Shown: positions 50,811-60,127 of the stretch, in pieces | Position numbering within the stretch: the stretch's first letter is position 1 | Layout: the number at the start of each line of letters is the position of its first letter | From: Streptomyces sp. NBC_01803 | GTDB lineage: Bacteria > Actinomycetota > Actinomycetes > Streptomycetales > Streptomycetaceae | Reading direction: 5' to 3' | Assembly: GCF_035917415.1 (NCBI RefSeq) | Contig: NZ_CP109073.1 | Location: 5,068,501 to 5,132,500 of the forward strand | Length of the DNA stretch: 64,000 bases | Translations under genes and position numbers: made by a program | The notes under the pieces: model-generated | Seen by the model: the letters and a program-made list of their open reading frames with translations, nothing else | Database searches by the model: none | Told to the model about the DNA's origin: nothing

Positions 50811-50829
50811 GGGTCTTGCGGCAAGCCCC
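50811..50829. promoter_or_regulatory. Rifamycin-associated element (RAE)
   Basis: GGGTCTTGCGGCAAGCCCC is a 19-base near-palindrome matching, at all but about two positions, the conserved RAE found upstream of rifamycin-inactivating genes in actinomycetes (GGGGCTTGCGGCAAGGCCC as I recall it). It lies 57 bases before the glycosyltransferase relic and 323 bases before rph. A TATAG element sits just upstream on the minus strand. It predicts rifamycin-inducible expression. Confidence 0.85.
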
Positions 50830-50852
50830 CCAGGGCGCTATACGTTGAGAGT

Positions 50853-50876
50853 GGCAAGGAGAGAGCTCTCCTTGCC
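50853..50876. promoter_or_regulatory. 11-bp inverted repeat adjoining the RAE
   Basis: GGCAAGGAGAG-AG-CTCTCCTTGCC, a perfect 11-bp inverted repeat with a 2-base spacer, 23 bases upstream of the RAE with respect to rph. It could be an operator or a terminator isolating the rph promoter. Confidence 0.6.
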
Positions 50877-51025
50877 TTTGCCATGTGCCGTCCCCTGCTT
50901 GGGTCACAACCGGCGGAATCCATTGATCATGGACCCTGTGCGGCGCCAGGGGTATCCCCTGGCCGGTCCTCACCACCGGGCTGATCCTCACGGCGGGCCG
51001 TCGCCGTGGACGTCGTCGCCGGTGA

Positions 51026-51910
<885 letters not shown>

Positions 51911-51912
51911 AC

Positions 51913-52692
51913 ATGAGTGGACTGCTGGCCGGAAAACGCATCCTCGTCACCGGGGTGCTCCTGGAATCCTCGATCGCCTTCCACACCGCCAGGCTGGCGC
52001 AGGAGGAGGGAGCCGAGATCCTCCTGACCGGCTTCGGCCGGGTGAGCCTGGTGGAGCGGATCGCCAAGCGGCTGCCGAAGCCGGTGCCCGTCATCGAGTT
52101 GGACGTGCAGAACCAGGAGCACCTGGACACCCTCGCCGCCCGCGTCTCCGAGCACTTCGGCGAGGGCATCGGCCTGGACGGCGTGGTGCACTCCGTCGCG
52201 TTCGCGCCGCAGGACGCCCTCGGGGGGAACTTCCTGAACACCGGCTGGGATTCGGTCGCCACGGCGGTCGAGGTCTCGGCGTACTCGCTGAAGTCGCTGA
52301 CCATGTCCCTGCTTCCGCTGCTGGAGCGGCGCGGCGGCTCGGTCGTCGGCATGGACTTCGACGCGCAGGTGGCGTGGCCCAAATACGACTGGATGGGCGT
52401 GGCCAAGGCCGCCCTGGAGGCCACCTCGCGCTACCTCGCACGGGACCTCGGCCACAAGAACATCCGGGTCAACCTCATCTCGGCCGGCCCCATCAAGTCG
52501 ATGGCCGCCAAGTCGATCCCCGGCTTCGAGGAGCTGGCGGACGTGTGGGACACCCGCGCGCCCATCGGCTGGGACCTCGCCGACCCGGACCCGGCGGCGC
52601 GCGGCGTGGTGGCGCTGCTGTCCGACTGGTTCCCCAAGACGACGGGCGAGATCGTCCACGTCGACGGCGGCGTCCACATGATGGGTGCCTGA
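51913..52692 (+). CDS. fabI: FabI (InhA-type) enoyl-ACP reductase
   Basis: A 259-residue NADH-dependent enoyl-ACP reductase, the final step of each fatty acid elongation cycle. 'ILVTGVLLESSIAFHTARLAQEEGAEILLTGFGR' is the InhA-type nucleotide region. 'VVHSVAFAPQDALGGNFL' contains the InhA S94 region. The catalytic Tyr/Lys lie in 'KYDWMGVAKAALEATSRYLARDLG'. 'NLISAGPIKSMAAKSIPGF' is typical. The order fabG-fabI and the sequence pattern match actinomycete InhA. Confidence 0.95.
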   Translation: MSGLLAGKRILVTGVLLESSIAFHTARLAQEEGAEILLTGFGRVSLVERIAKRLPKPVPVIELDVQNQEHLDTLAARVSEHFGEGIGLDGVVHSVAFAPQDALGGNFLNTGWDSVATAVEVSAYSLKSLTMSLLPLLERRGGSVVGMDFDAQVAWPKYDWMGVAKAALEATSRYLARDLGHKNIRVNLISAGPIKSMAAKSIPGFEELADVWDTRAPIGWDLADPDPAARGVVALLSDWFPKTTGEIVHVDGGVHMMGA

Positions 52693-52779
52693 CCCGGCGA
52701 AGCCCGCGCCGCCCCGGCGAAGCCCGCCCCGCCCCGCCGGAGCCGCCGCACGCGGAAGCCCGCCCCGCGCGTCCCGTCC

Positions 52780-53466
52780 TCAGACGGTGACGTGCGGGGC
52801 GGGCGCGCGACAGAGCAGGGCGTACGAGCCCGCCTCCGCCCCCGCGGTGTCCACGTCCGAGGCACGGATCGCCGCCACCAGCCGGCCGTGGTCCACGTGG
52901 TCGCCCGGCCGCAGCTCGTCGCCGACGTCCTGCCGCACGGCCTCGCTCACGACCGTGCCCAGGTCCGCGTAGAGGGCGGTCAGCACCTCGTTGTGCGACG
53001 CCCTGACGACCGCCATGTGGAACGCGGTGTCCGCCGCCACGAAGCGCTCCACGTCGCCCGTCGCCCACGCCGCGTCCCGCCGCCCGAGCAGCGTCTCCAG
53101 CTGCCGCAGCTCGCCCGGCGTGCGCCGCAGCGCGGCCAGTCGCGCCGCCGCGGCCTCCAGGGTGCTGCGCACCTCGGCGACATCGCGTGGCCGGGCCTCC
53201 GCGAAACGGCGGTGCATCACCCCGGCCAGCTCGCTGGTGGCGATCACATAGGTCCCCGAGCCCTGCCGGATGTCCAGCAGCCCGTTGTGCGCCAGCGCGC
53301 GGATCGCCTCCCGCACCGTATTCCGGGCGACCCCCAGCTGCTCGACCAGCTCCGGCTCGGTGGGGATGCGCGAGCCGACCGGCCACGTGCCGGAAGTGAT
53401 CTCGTGGCGCAGCTGACCGATCACCTGGTCGGCCAGGGCGGAACGGCGGGGCGCGGTCAGTGACAT
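52780..53466 (-). CDS. GntR family (FadR/FCD subfamily) transcriptional regulator
   Basis: A 228-residue regulator. The N-terminal winged HTH is 'QVIGQLRHEITSGTWPVGSRIPTEPELVEQLGVARNTVREAIRALAHNGLLDIRQGSGTYV'. The C-terminal all-helical FCD domain has the usual metal-binding positions in 'DTAFHMAVVRASHNEVL' and 'DHGRLVAAIRASD'. ATG at 53466 with GGGAGAG upstream. It is divergent from a wrecked MFS transporter gene, which it probably once regulated. Confidence 0.88.
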   Translation of the reverse strand: MSLTAPRRSALADQVIGQLRHEITSGTWPVGSRIPTEPELVEQLGVARNTVREAIRALAHNGLLDIRQGSGTYVIATSELAGVMHRRFAEARPRDVAEVRSTLEAAAARLAALRRTPGELRQLETLLGRRDAAWATGDVERFVAADTAFHMAVVRASHNEVLTALYADLGTVVSEAVRQDVGDELRPGDHVDHGRLVAAIRASDVDTAGAEAGSYALLCRAPAPHVTV

Positions 53467-53519
53467 AACTCTCCCGGGATCTCCACATCCCTCCGGAGAG
53501 GGTTTCATCCCATGATTCT

Positions 53520-54198
53520 ATGATGATGTCCGCGGTGTCGACGAAGGACGACCGTACTCTCCAGCAGACTGCCCGCTCGACGGCCCCCCGGCACAGCGCG
53601 GCGGGGTGGCTTGTCGTGGCTGGGCTGATCCAGGCGGCGTTCAACCTCGGCATGAACGGGGCCGTGGCCGGTCTGCTGACCTCGGTGCCCGCGCTGCTTC
53701 GCCTCTTGGATATCGCCGCGCCCCGGCTGGCCGTGCGCTTCGGCCCGGTCGCCATCGTGGTCGCCGGGCTGACGGCCGTCAGCGCGGGCCGCGCGCCGCG
53801 CACGCTGGCCGGCTCCACGCCCCTCTTGCTCGCCACCACCGTGCTGGCGCGGGCATAGCCGTCGGGAACGTGTGATGCCGGTGCTCGTCCAGCGGTACTT
53901 CCCCGACGACCGGGCCGGTCCGGTCACCGGCCGGTACGCCACGGCGTTCGCGCTGGGTACCGCGTCCGCCGCCGCGCTCACCATCCCGGTCACCCGCGCG
54001 GCGGGCGACCGGCTGTCCGCCTTCGCGCAGAGCGTCGGGTACCTCCTCCGCGTCCCGGGCCCGCTGCTCGTCGGTACGCTCGACGAGACCACCGGCGGTT
54101 GGCACGCGCCGCTCGCGCTGATGGTCGCGCAGATGGTCGCGCAGATCGCGGTCGGCCTGCGCGCCGGGCGGAACCGGTGCATCGAGGACGGCCGGTGA
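53520..54198 (+). pseudogene. Broken MFS transporter gene (CynX/NimT-like)
   Basis: Three frames are needed to read it. From 53520 'AGLIQAAFNLGMNGAVAGLL', then 'TSVPALLRLLDIAAPRLAVRFG' to a stop at 53858; a shifted bridge 'AGIAVGNV'; and from 53872 'MPVLVQRYFPDDRAGPVTG', then 'RYATAFALGTASAAALTIPV' and 'GGWHAPLALMVAQMVAQIAVG'. The order matches CynX/NimT-type major facilitator proteins, which are about 400 residues. Only about 220 codons remain, so the middle helices are deleted as well as frameshifted. Its regulator beside it is intact. Confidence 0.75.
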
Positions 54199-54215
54199 GT
54201 GGGAGAATTCCCCCC

Positions 54216-54332
54216 ATGCCAGTCCTTGAGCCCAACCCGACCGGCGGTCAGCGCAAGCTGCTCCTCGTCCTGGGCGCCATGCTCGCCATCACCGTCCTCA
54301 TCGCGATCGTCGCCAGCGTCGCCGCTCCCTGA
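54216..54332 (+). CDS. Small single-helix membrane protein (SGM_5486-like)
   Basis: A 38-residue protein, 'MPVLEPNPTGGQRKLLLVLG' then 'AMLAITVLIAIVASVAAP', with one membrane helix. It resembles the tiny streptomycete protein family annotated as SGM_5486 transporter-associated. GGGAG lies about 9 bases before the ATG. It sits right after the broken MFS gene, consistent with a former transporter partner. Confidence 0.75.
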   Translation: MPVLEPNPTGGQRKLLLVLGAMLAITVLIAIVASVAAP

Positions 54333-54496
54333 CCCGTCGGGGGCGGCGGCCCGGCGCGGACAGGGGTGGGGCTAACCCCACCGTCCCCTAGGGGGTCAGG
54401 TTCAGGGCCGACTGGGTGGGTCACCGGATGGGCGGCGGCGCCCCGTGTCCGTAGGTTCATCAGTGATGGTCCGAAGCCACGGATGGAGACGATCAC

Positions 54497-54682
54497 ATGA
54501 CCGCCCGCGCCCCCCGATCCGACACGGAGATCCAGGTCCGCTGGTGGGTCCTCGCCCTCCCCGCACTCGCCTTCGCCGCCCTGCTGGCCCTCCAGGTCGC
54601 CGGCGCCGAGGCGCGTGCCGCCGGCGACCGGCAGCCCGTGACCGAGCTGGTCGACCACGTCTGGCAGAGCTGGCTCTCCTGA
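54497..54682 (+). CDS. Small hypothetical membrane protein
   Basis: A 61-residue protein with a hydrophilic start, one membrane helix ('WWVLALPALAFAALLALQVAGAEA') and a short acidic tail ending 'VWQSWLS'. GGAG lies about 10 bases upstream of the ATG. Not recognised beyond that. Confidence 0.6.
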   Translation: MTARAPRSDTEIQVRWWVLALPALAFAALLALQVAGAEARAAGDRQPVTELVDHVWQSWLS

Positions 54683-54755
54683 TCCCCGCCGGAGCCCCGG
54701 CGAGATGCCCCAACCCCCCGCGCCCCATGGCACCTTTCGTGCGAAGCTGGGGCAC

Positions 54756-55274
54756 ATGAGCGTCGAAGCCCCTCGCAGGATCGTTCTCCTCCGACACGCC
54801 AAGGCCGAGTGGCCCGAGGTGTCCGACCACGACCGGCCGCTCGCCGAGCGGGGCCGGAAGGACGCCCCCGTGGCCGGACGCTGGCTGGCCGGGGCCGGCC
54901 TCAGTCCGGAGCTGACTCTCTGTTCCACCGCGGTCCGCGCTCGCGAGACCTGGAAGCTGTGCGCCCCCGAACTGCCGAGGCGGCCCAGGACCGTCTACGA
55001 CGAGCGGCTCTACGAGGCGTCCGTGGGCGAGCTGATCGCCGTGATCAACGACGTCGAGGACGAGGTGCGGGACGTGATGATGGTCGGGCACAACCCGGCG
55101 ATCCATGGCCTGGCCGACGCCCTCGCGGGCCGGGCCGAGGGGGACGCCCTGGCCCGGATGACCCGCGGCGGCTTCCCCACCTCGGCCGTCGCGGTGCTGA
55201 CCCTGACCGGCGGTTGGAAGTCCGTGGAGCACGGCGTCGCCGACCTCTCCGCGTTCTGGGCGCCGCACGCCTGA
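54756..55274 (+). CDS. SixA-like histidine phosphatase
   Basis: A 172-residue branch-2 histidine phosphatase. The catalytic RHG-type motif is 'RIVLLRHAKAEWPEVSDHDRPLAERG' (His near residue 14), with 'TLCSTAVRARETW' and the second histidine 'VMMVGHNPAIHGLADALAG'. SixA in E. coli dephosphorylates phosphohistidine; here the partner is unknown. ATG at 54756 preferred; an in-frame ATG at 54705 would add 17 residues. Confidence 0.9.
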   Translation: MSVEAPRRIVLLRHAKAEWPEVSDHDRPLAERGRKDAPVAGRWLAGAGLSPELTLCSTAVRARETWKLCAPELPRRPRTVYDERLYEASVGELIAVINDVEDEVRDVMMVGHNPAIHGLADALAGRAEGDALARMTRGGFPTSAVAVLTLTGGWKSVEHGVADLSAFWAPHA

Positions 55275-55301
55275 GGTCGCACGCCCGAGGCCGCGCGGGG
55301 C

Positions 55302-56522
55302 TCAACCCTGCGCGTCCGCGGCCTCGACTTCCTCGCGGGTGATTCCCAGCAGATAGAGCACGGTGTCCAGGAACGGAACGGTCACCGCGGTGTGCGCCGC
55401 CTCCCGCACCACGGGCTTGGCGTTGAACGCGACGCCGAACCCAGCCGCGTTTAGCATGTCCATGTCGTTGGCGCCGTCGCCGATCGCCACCGTCCGCGAC
55501 AGCGGCACCCCGGCCTCGGCGGCGAACCGCCGCAGCAGCCGCGCCTTGCCCGGCCGGTCCACGATCTCCCCGGTGACCCGGCCGGTCAGCTTGCCGTCGA
55601 CGATCTCCAGCGTGTTGGCGGCGGCGAAGTCCAGGCCCAGGTGGTCCCGCAGCGCGTCGGTGACCTGGGTGAAGCCGCCGGAGACGACGCCGACCTGACA
55701 GCCGAGCCGTTTCAGCGTCCGGATCAGGGTCCGCGCCCCGGGCGTCAGCCGGACCTCGGCGCGGACCTTGTCCACCACCGACCTGTCCAGCCCGGCCAGC
55801 AGCGCCACGCGGGCGTGCAGCGACTGCTCGAAGTCCAGCTCGCCCCGCATCGCGGCGGCGGTGACCGCCGCGACCTCGGCCTCGCAGCCCGCGTGCGCCG
55901 CGAAGAGCTCGATCACCTCGTCCTGGATGAGCGTGGAGTCCACGTCCATCACCACCAGCCGCGGCGCCCGCCGCTGGAGCCCCGAGGCCACCACCGCCAC
56001 GTCGACCGCCCGCGCCGCGGCCTCGGCGGCCAACTCGGTGCGCAGCCGCTCGGTGGCCACCCCGGACACGTCGAACTCCACGGCCGTCACGGGGTACTTC
56101 GCCAGTCGGTAGATCCGGTCGATGTTGCCGCCCGCGGTCGTTATCCGCGCCGCGATCGCCGCCGCGATCTCGGCGGTCAGCGGGTGGCCCAGGACGGTGA
56201 CGTGGGAGCGGCCGGAGCCGCGCGCGGGGTTGTCACCGGTGCCGGAGATGATCTCGGCCTGGAGCCGCGCGGATTCCGCCCAGGTGTGCACGGTGGCCCG
56301 CAGTTCGCCCTCGGAGCCGGCGCCGGAGCGCTCGGCGGGCGCGGTCACCAGCGCGCACAAGGTGATCCTGCCGCGGGTGACGACCTGCTCGATGTCGATG
56401 ACGTCCACCGAGAAGGCGGCCAGGGTCTCGAAGAGTCCGGCGGTGAGGCCGGGCCGGTCCTTGCCGAAGATCTTCACCAGCAGAGTGGGGAGGTCCTCTT
56501 CGGCCGCGTGCGTTGAGATCAT
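55302..56522 (-). CDS. serB: SerB, phosphoserine phosphatase with N-terminal ACT domains
   Basis: A 406-residue enzyme for the last step of serine biosynthesis. The N-terminal ~180 residues contain two ACT-like domains ('TLLVKIFGKDRPGLTAGLFETLAAFSVDVIDIEQVV' and 'HVTVLGHPLTAEIAAAIAARITTAGGNIDRIYRLAKYP'). The HAD phosphatase follows with motif I 'VVMDVDSTLIQDEVIELFA', motif II 'VGVVSGGFTQV' and motif III/IV 'AIGDGANDMDMLNAAG'. The double-ACT form is the actinomycete type. ATG at 56522. Confidence 0.95.
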   Translation of the reverse strand: MISTHAAEEDLPTLLVKIFGKDRPGLTAGLFETLAAFSVDVIDIEQVVTRGRITLCALVTAPAERSGAGSEGELRATVHTWAESARLQAEIISGTGDNPARGSGRSHVTVLGHPLTAEIAAAIAARITTAGGNIDRIYRLAKYPVTAVEFDVSGVATERLRTELAAEAAARAVDVAVVASGLQRRAPRLVVMDVDSTLIQDEVIELFAAHAGCEAEVAAVTAAAMRGELDFEQSLHARVALLAGLDRSVVDKVRAEVRLTPGARTLIRTLKRLGCQVGVVSGGFTQVTDALRDHLGLDFAAANTLEIVDGKLTGRVTGEIVDRPGKARLLRRFAAEAGVPLSRTVAIGDGANDMDMLNAAGFGVAFNAKPVVREAAHTAVTVPFLDTVLYLLGITREEVEAADAQG

Positions 56523-56738
56523 GGTGCTTTTCACGGTAGCCGGTGCGGGCCGCCGGGCCGTGGCATGTCCGGCCCGTGGACACGGCGAGGAGATGAACGT
56601 CACCGACTCGCTGAGGCCGTGCACCAGCTTCATGACTTTCGGGGGGCGGGTTCCCGTCCAGGCCCCGGGCCTGGAATAGTTCCACCACGATGCAACCATC
56701 CCAGACCTCTCACGGGGGTCTCTCGGGGGACAATCTTT

Positions 56739-59192
56739 GTGGGGCATGGAGTGCCGGAACTCGTACTCGAATTGAACGGACAAACCTGGACATTGGACCC
56801 GACCCGGGCGTATCAACTGGGCAGGGATCCACAGGGTGACTTCGTGCTGCAGGACGCCCGCGTCTCCTGGCGCCACGCCACGGTGCGCTGGAGCGGCCAG
56901 AGCTGGGTCGTGGAGGACCACGGCAGCACCAACGGAACGTATGTGCAAGGGCAGCGCGTCCAGCAGGCGGCGGTCGGACCGGGCGCGGTGGTCCATCTCG
57001 GCAACGCCACGGACGGTCCCCGGCTGGGCTTCTCCGGGACCCCTTCCATAGCTCAGCACCAGGCGCCGGCCGCGGCGATGGCCGGGCAGCCCCCGGCGAT
57101 GCCGCCGCAGCAGCAACCCGGGTTCCCGCCGCAGCAGCCGCAGCAGCCGCAGCACGCCTGGGACGGCGCCGGCGGCATCGGCGGCGCGACCAGCCTGTAC
57201 CAGCTCGCCGTCGGACAGGTGACCCGGATCGGCCGCGCGCTGGAGAACGAGCTGGTCGTCTCCGACCTCCAGGTCTCGCGCTTCCACGCCGAGTTCCACG
57301 CGCACCCCGACGGCCGCTTCGAGATCCACGACCTCGGCAGCCACAACGGCACCTATGTCAACGGCCAGCAGCTGGAGAAGAACGGCCGCCGGTACCTCGG
57401 CCACAGCGACACCCTCGGCATCGGCCACTCCACCTTCCGGCTCGTCGGCAACCAGCTCCAGGAGTTCGTCGACACCGGTGAGGTCTCCTTCTCGGCCCGC
57501 CACCTCACGGTCCAGGTCAACAACGGCCAGACGACCATCCTCAACGACGTCTCCTTCGGCGTTCCGGAGAAGTCGCTGATCGGCGTCATCGGCCCCTCCG
57601 GCTCCGGCAAGTCGACGCTGCTGCGCGCCCTGACCGGCTACCGCCCGGCCACCTACGGCGAGGTTCTGTACGACCACCGGAACCTCTACACGCACTTCGC
57701 CGAGCTGCGCCACCGCATCGGCCTGGTGCCGCAGGACGACATCCTGCACACCGCGCTGCCGATCCGGCAGGCGCTGCGGCTGGCCGCCCAGCTCCGCTTC
57801 CCCGGCGATGTCGCCGAGTCCGAGCGCAACGCCCGCGTCGAGGAGGTGCTCGCCGAGCTCAAGCTCAGCCCGCACGCGGCCAAGCGCATCTCGTCGCTCT
57901 CCGGCGGCCAGCGCAAGCGCGTGTCGGTGGCGCTGGAGCTGCTGACCAAGCCGTCGCTGATCTTCCTGGACGAGCCGACCTCGGGCCTCGACCCGGGCAT
58001 GGACCGCGACGTGATGCAGCTCCTGCGCGGCCTGGCCGACGACGGCCGCACCGTGCTCGTCGTCACCCACTCCGTGGCCGAGCTGGCGCTGTGCGACCGG
58101 GTCCTGGTCATGGCGCCCGGCGGTGGCGTGTCGTACTTCGGCCCGCCGGACGAGGCGCTGGGCTTCTTCGGCTACGACAACTGGGCCGATGTCTTCTCCG
58201 CCTTCGAGAACTACCGCGACTTCGACTGGATGGGCCGCTGGCGCGGCTCGCAGCACTATCAGATGTACGCCGCGGACCTGGACGCCGTGCAGCCCCAGGC
58301 CGCGCCGCAGCATTTCCAGCCGATGGGCGTCATCCACCAGAAGGCCCAGACCTGGGGCTCGCAGGTGTGGACGCTGATGCGGCGCTACGCGGCGGTGATC
58401 GTGGCCGACAAGGGCTTCCTCGGCCTCACCTTGGCGCTGCCGATCGTCCTGGGCCTGGTCAGCACGTTCATCCCCGCCGATCACGGCCTGGGCCCCGGCG
58501 AGGCGGAGAACGGCTTCCGCAACGGCGACGCCAGCATCATCCTGCTGATCCTCGTCGTGGGCATGTGCTTCGCCGGCTCCGCCAACGCGGTCCGCGAGCT
58601 GATCAAGGAACGGACGATCTACGAACGGGAACGCGCCGTCGGTCTGTCACGCTCCGCGTACCTGATGTCCAAGGTCTTCGTGCTGGGCATCGTCACCGTG
58701 CTCCAGGCGCTCATCCTGGGGCTCATCGGCTTCATGCCCCGGGAGATGCCGCCGGAGGGCGTGATCTTCTCGCCCATGGCGGAGATGATCTTCGTCCTGA
58801 TGGTGCTGGGCTGCACCTCCATGATGATCGGCCTGGTGATCTCGGCCCTGGTCCGCACCTCCGAGATGACCATGCCGCTGCTCGTGATGATCTCGGTGGT
58901 CCAACTCGTCTTCACCGGTGCCCTCTTCAAGGTCCATGGCAGCCTCGGCGTGGAGCAGATCGCCTGGCTGATGCCCTCGCGCTGGGCGCTGGCCGGCACC
59001 GGCTCCACCGCGTACCTCAACGAGCTGACCAAGTCGCCGAACCCGGAGGAGTACGACCCGGACCCGATCTGGAAGCACGAGGCCGGGTACTGGCTGCTGG
59101 ACGTGTCGATGCTGATCGTCATCGGCGTCATCTGCGGCTACCTGGTCATGAAGTTCCTCCGCCGGCACGAGCCGGAGGTCATGCGGAACTAG
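56739..59192 (+). CDS. FHA domain-containing ABC transporter (ATPase-permease fusion)
   Basis: An 817-residue fusion. FHA domain 1 at about residues 5-100 ('QLGRDPQGDFVLQDARVSWRHATVRW... GSTNGTYV'). A Gln/Pro-rich linker separates it from FHA domain 2 ('RIGRALENELVVSDLQVSRFHAEFHAH... SHNGTYVNG'). Then comes an ABC ATPase with Walker A 'GVIGPSGSGKSTLLRAL', signature 'LSGGQRKRVSVALELL' and Walker B 'LIFLDEPTSGLDPGMD', and an ABC-2 type membrane domain with about six helices. FHA domains bind phosphothreonine, so Ser/Thr kinases probably control it. Related Rv1747-type proteins export cell-envelope material. GTG 56739 has GGGGGA upstream; GTG 56751 is possible. Confidence 0.93.
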   Translation: MGHGVPELVLELNGQTWTLDPTRAYQLGRDPQGDFVLQDARVSWRHATVRWSGQSWVVEDHGSTNGTYVQGQRVQQAAVGPGAVVHLGNATDGPRLGFSGTPSIAQHQAPAAAMAGQPPAMPPQQQPGFPPQQPQQPQHAWDGAGGIGGATSLYQLAVGQVTRIGRALENELVVSDLQVSRFHAEFHAHPDGRFEIHDLGSHNGTYVNGQQLEKNGRRYLGHSDTLGIGHSTFRLVGNQLQEFVDTGEVSFSARHLTVQVNNGQTTILNDVSFGVPEKSLIGVIGPSGSGKSTLLRALTGYRPATYGEVLYDHRNLYTHFAELRHRIGLVPQDDILHTALPIRQALRLAAQLRFPGDVAESERNARVEEVLAELKLSPHAAKRISSLSGGQRKRVSVALELLTKPSLIFLDEPTSGLDPGMDRDVMQLLRGLADDGRTVLVVTHSVAELALCDRVLVMAPGGGVSYFGPPDEALGFFGYDNWADVFSAFENYRDFDWMGRWRGSQHYQMYAADLDAVQPQAAPQHFQPMGVIHQKAQTWGSQVWTLMRRYAAVIVADKGFLGLTLALPIVLGLVSTFIPADHGLGPGEAENGFRNGDASIILLILVVGMCFAGSANAVRELIKERTIYERERAVGLSRSAYLMSKVFVLGIVTVLQALILGLIGFMPREMPPEGVIFSPMAEMIFVLMVLGCTSMMIGLVISALVRTSEMTMPLLVMISVVQLVFTGALFKVHGSLGVEQIAWLMPSRWALAGTGSTAYLNELTKSPNPEEYDPDPIWKHEAGYWLLDVSMLIVIGVICGYLVMKFLRRHEPEVMRN

Positions 59193-59214
59193 CCGCCGCA
59201 CGCGGCACGCGGAC

Positions 59215-59258
59215 GTGACGGTGGCGGGCACCCCGACCGGGGTGCCCGCCACCGTCAC
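59215..59258 (+). terminator. Perfect 20-bp hairpin terminator
   Basis: GTGACGGTGGCGGGCACCCC (59215-59234), tetraloop GACC, then the exact complement (59239-59258). It follows the FHA-ABC gene by 22 bases. Confidence 0.85.
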
Positions 59259-59327
59259 TTAGCCGGCGCTCGGGGCGCTCGGGGCGCTTCAAGCGCCGGG
59301 ATCGCCCAGGGCGCGCGGGGGGCCGCA

Positions 59328-59741
59328 TCAGTACCACTGGTTGGCCTGCCAGAACGCCCAGGCGTCACAAGGGCTGCCGTAGCGGTCGTTCATGTAGTCC
59401 AGACCCCATCCGATCTAGGTCTCGGGGTTCGTCTTCCAGTCGGAGCCGGCCGACGCCATCTTCGACGCGGGCAGGGCCTGGACCAGGCCGTAGGCGCCGC
59501 TGGAGGCGTTGGACACCGTGTAGTCCCAGTCGCTCTCGTGATCGACGATGTTCGAGAAGCACTCGAACTGGGCGTCGTCACCGATCATCTCTCGGGCGAT
59601 GTCCTGCGCGCGGTCCGCGGCGCTCGCGGCGCCGGAGACGCCGGTGACACCGAGCACCGCGGCGGACGCGGTGACGATGCCGGCGGTCGCGACCCGGCGG
59701 ACGCGGGACTGGGTCGGGCGCGGCGCGGTACGAAGGGACAT
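59328..59741 (-). pseudogene. Secreted transglycosylase-like protein broken by one TAG codon
   Basis: From ATG 59741: signal peptide ('RVRRVATAGIVTASAAVLGVTGVSGAASA'), then a lytic-transglycosylase-like domain ('QFECFSNIVDHESDWDYTVSNASSGAYGLVQALPASKMASAGSDWKTNPET'). Next is TAG at 59417-59415, then in the same frame 'IGWGLDYMNDRYGSPCDAWAFWQANQWY' to TGA at 59328. Family members have CAG (Gln) at the TAG position ('NPxTQIxWGLDYMNDRYGSPC'), so a single C-to-T change truncates the protein by 29 residues. The catalytic Glu ('HESDW') is kept. It may be inactive, or a sequencing error. Confidence 0.85.
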
Positions 59742-60127
59742 GACGTCTTGACCTTTACTTTCGGGCCGCGTCGGGAACGGCCTCGCTCGGGGGCGACGCC
59801 CATTCTTGGCGACCCGGAAAAAGCGGGGCAAACGCCCCTCTTGCTACCCGTCCTCGGAGACCCCGCGGCCACCCGGGACCGTCCCGGGACCCGCCCGGAA
59901 CCGGCCCCGCACGGCCCCCGCCGCACCCCCGGCCTCCTACCGGCCTTCGTGGCGGGACTTCCGGCCTGTGCCCCGCCTCACAGCCGGCCCTCCGCCGCGC
60001 CACGGCACGCACCCGGCCCACCACGCACGGTGCCCGGCTCTCCGCCCCCGGACCTAGGCCCCGCGCCGCACCCGCCCCGGGCGTCCGCCCGATCCGGCGC
60101 GGCACCCCGGCGCGTTACCGTTCCCCC
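59742..60127. other. Intergenic region upstream of the transglycosylase and the sensor kinase
   Basis: About 385 very GC-rich bases between divergent genes. I looked for the c-di-AMP (ydaO-type) riboswitch that often precedes streptomycete wall-hydrolase genes and did not see its conserved core. No gene, hairpin or recognisable operator stands out. Confidence 0.5.

Noticed and set aside
56523..58484. Upstream extension of the serB frame to 58484 (total 1060 codons)
   Set aside because: The extension is antisense to the FHA-ABC gene; SerB starts at 56522 with normal family length.
59742..60127. ydaO-type c-di-AMP riboswitch upstream of the transglycosylase gene
   Set aside because: Expected by analogy with other wall hydrolase genes, but the conserved core bases are not present.
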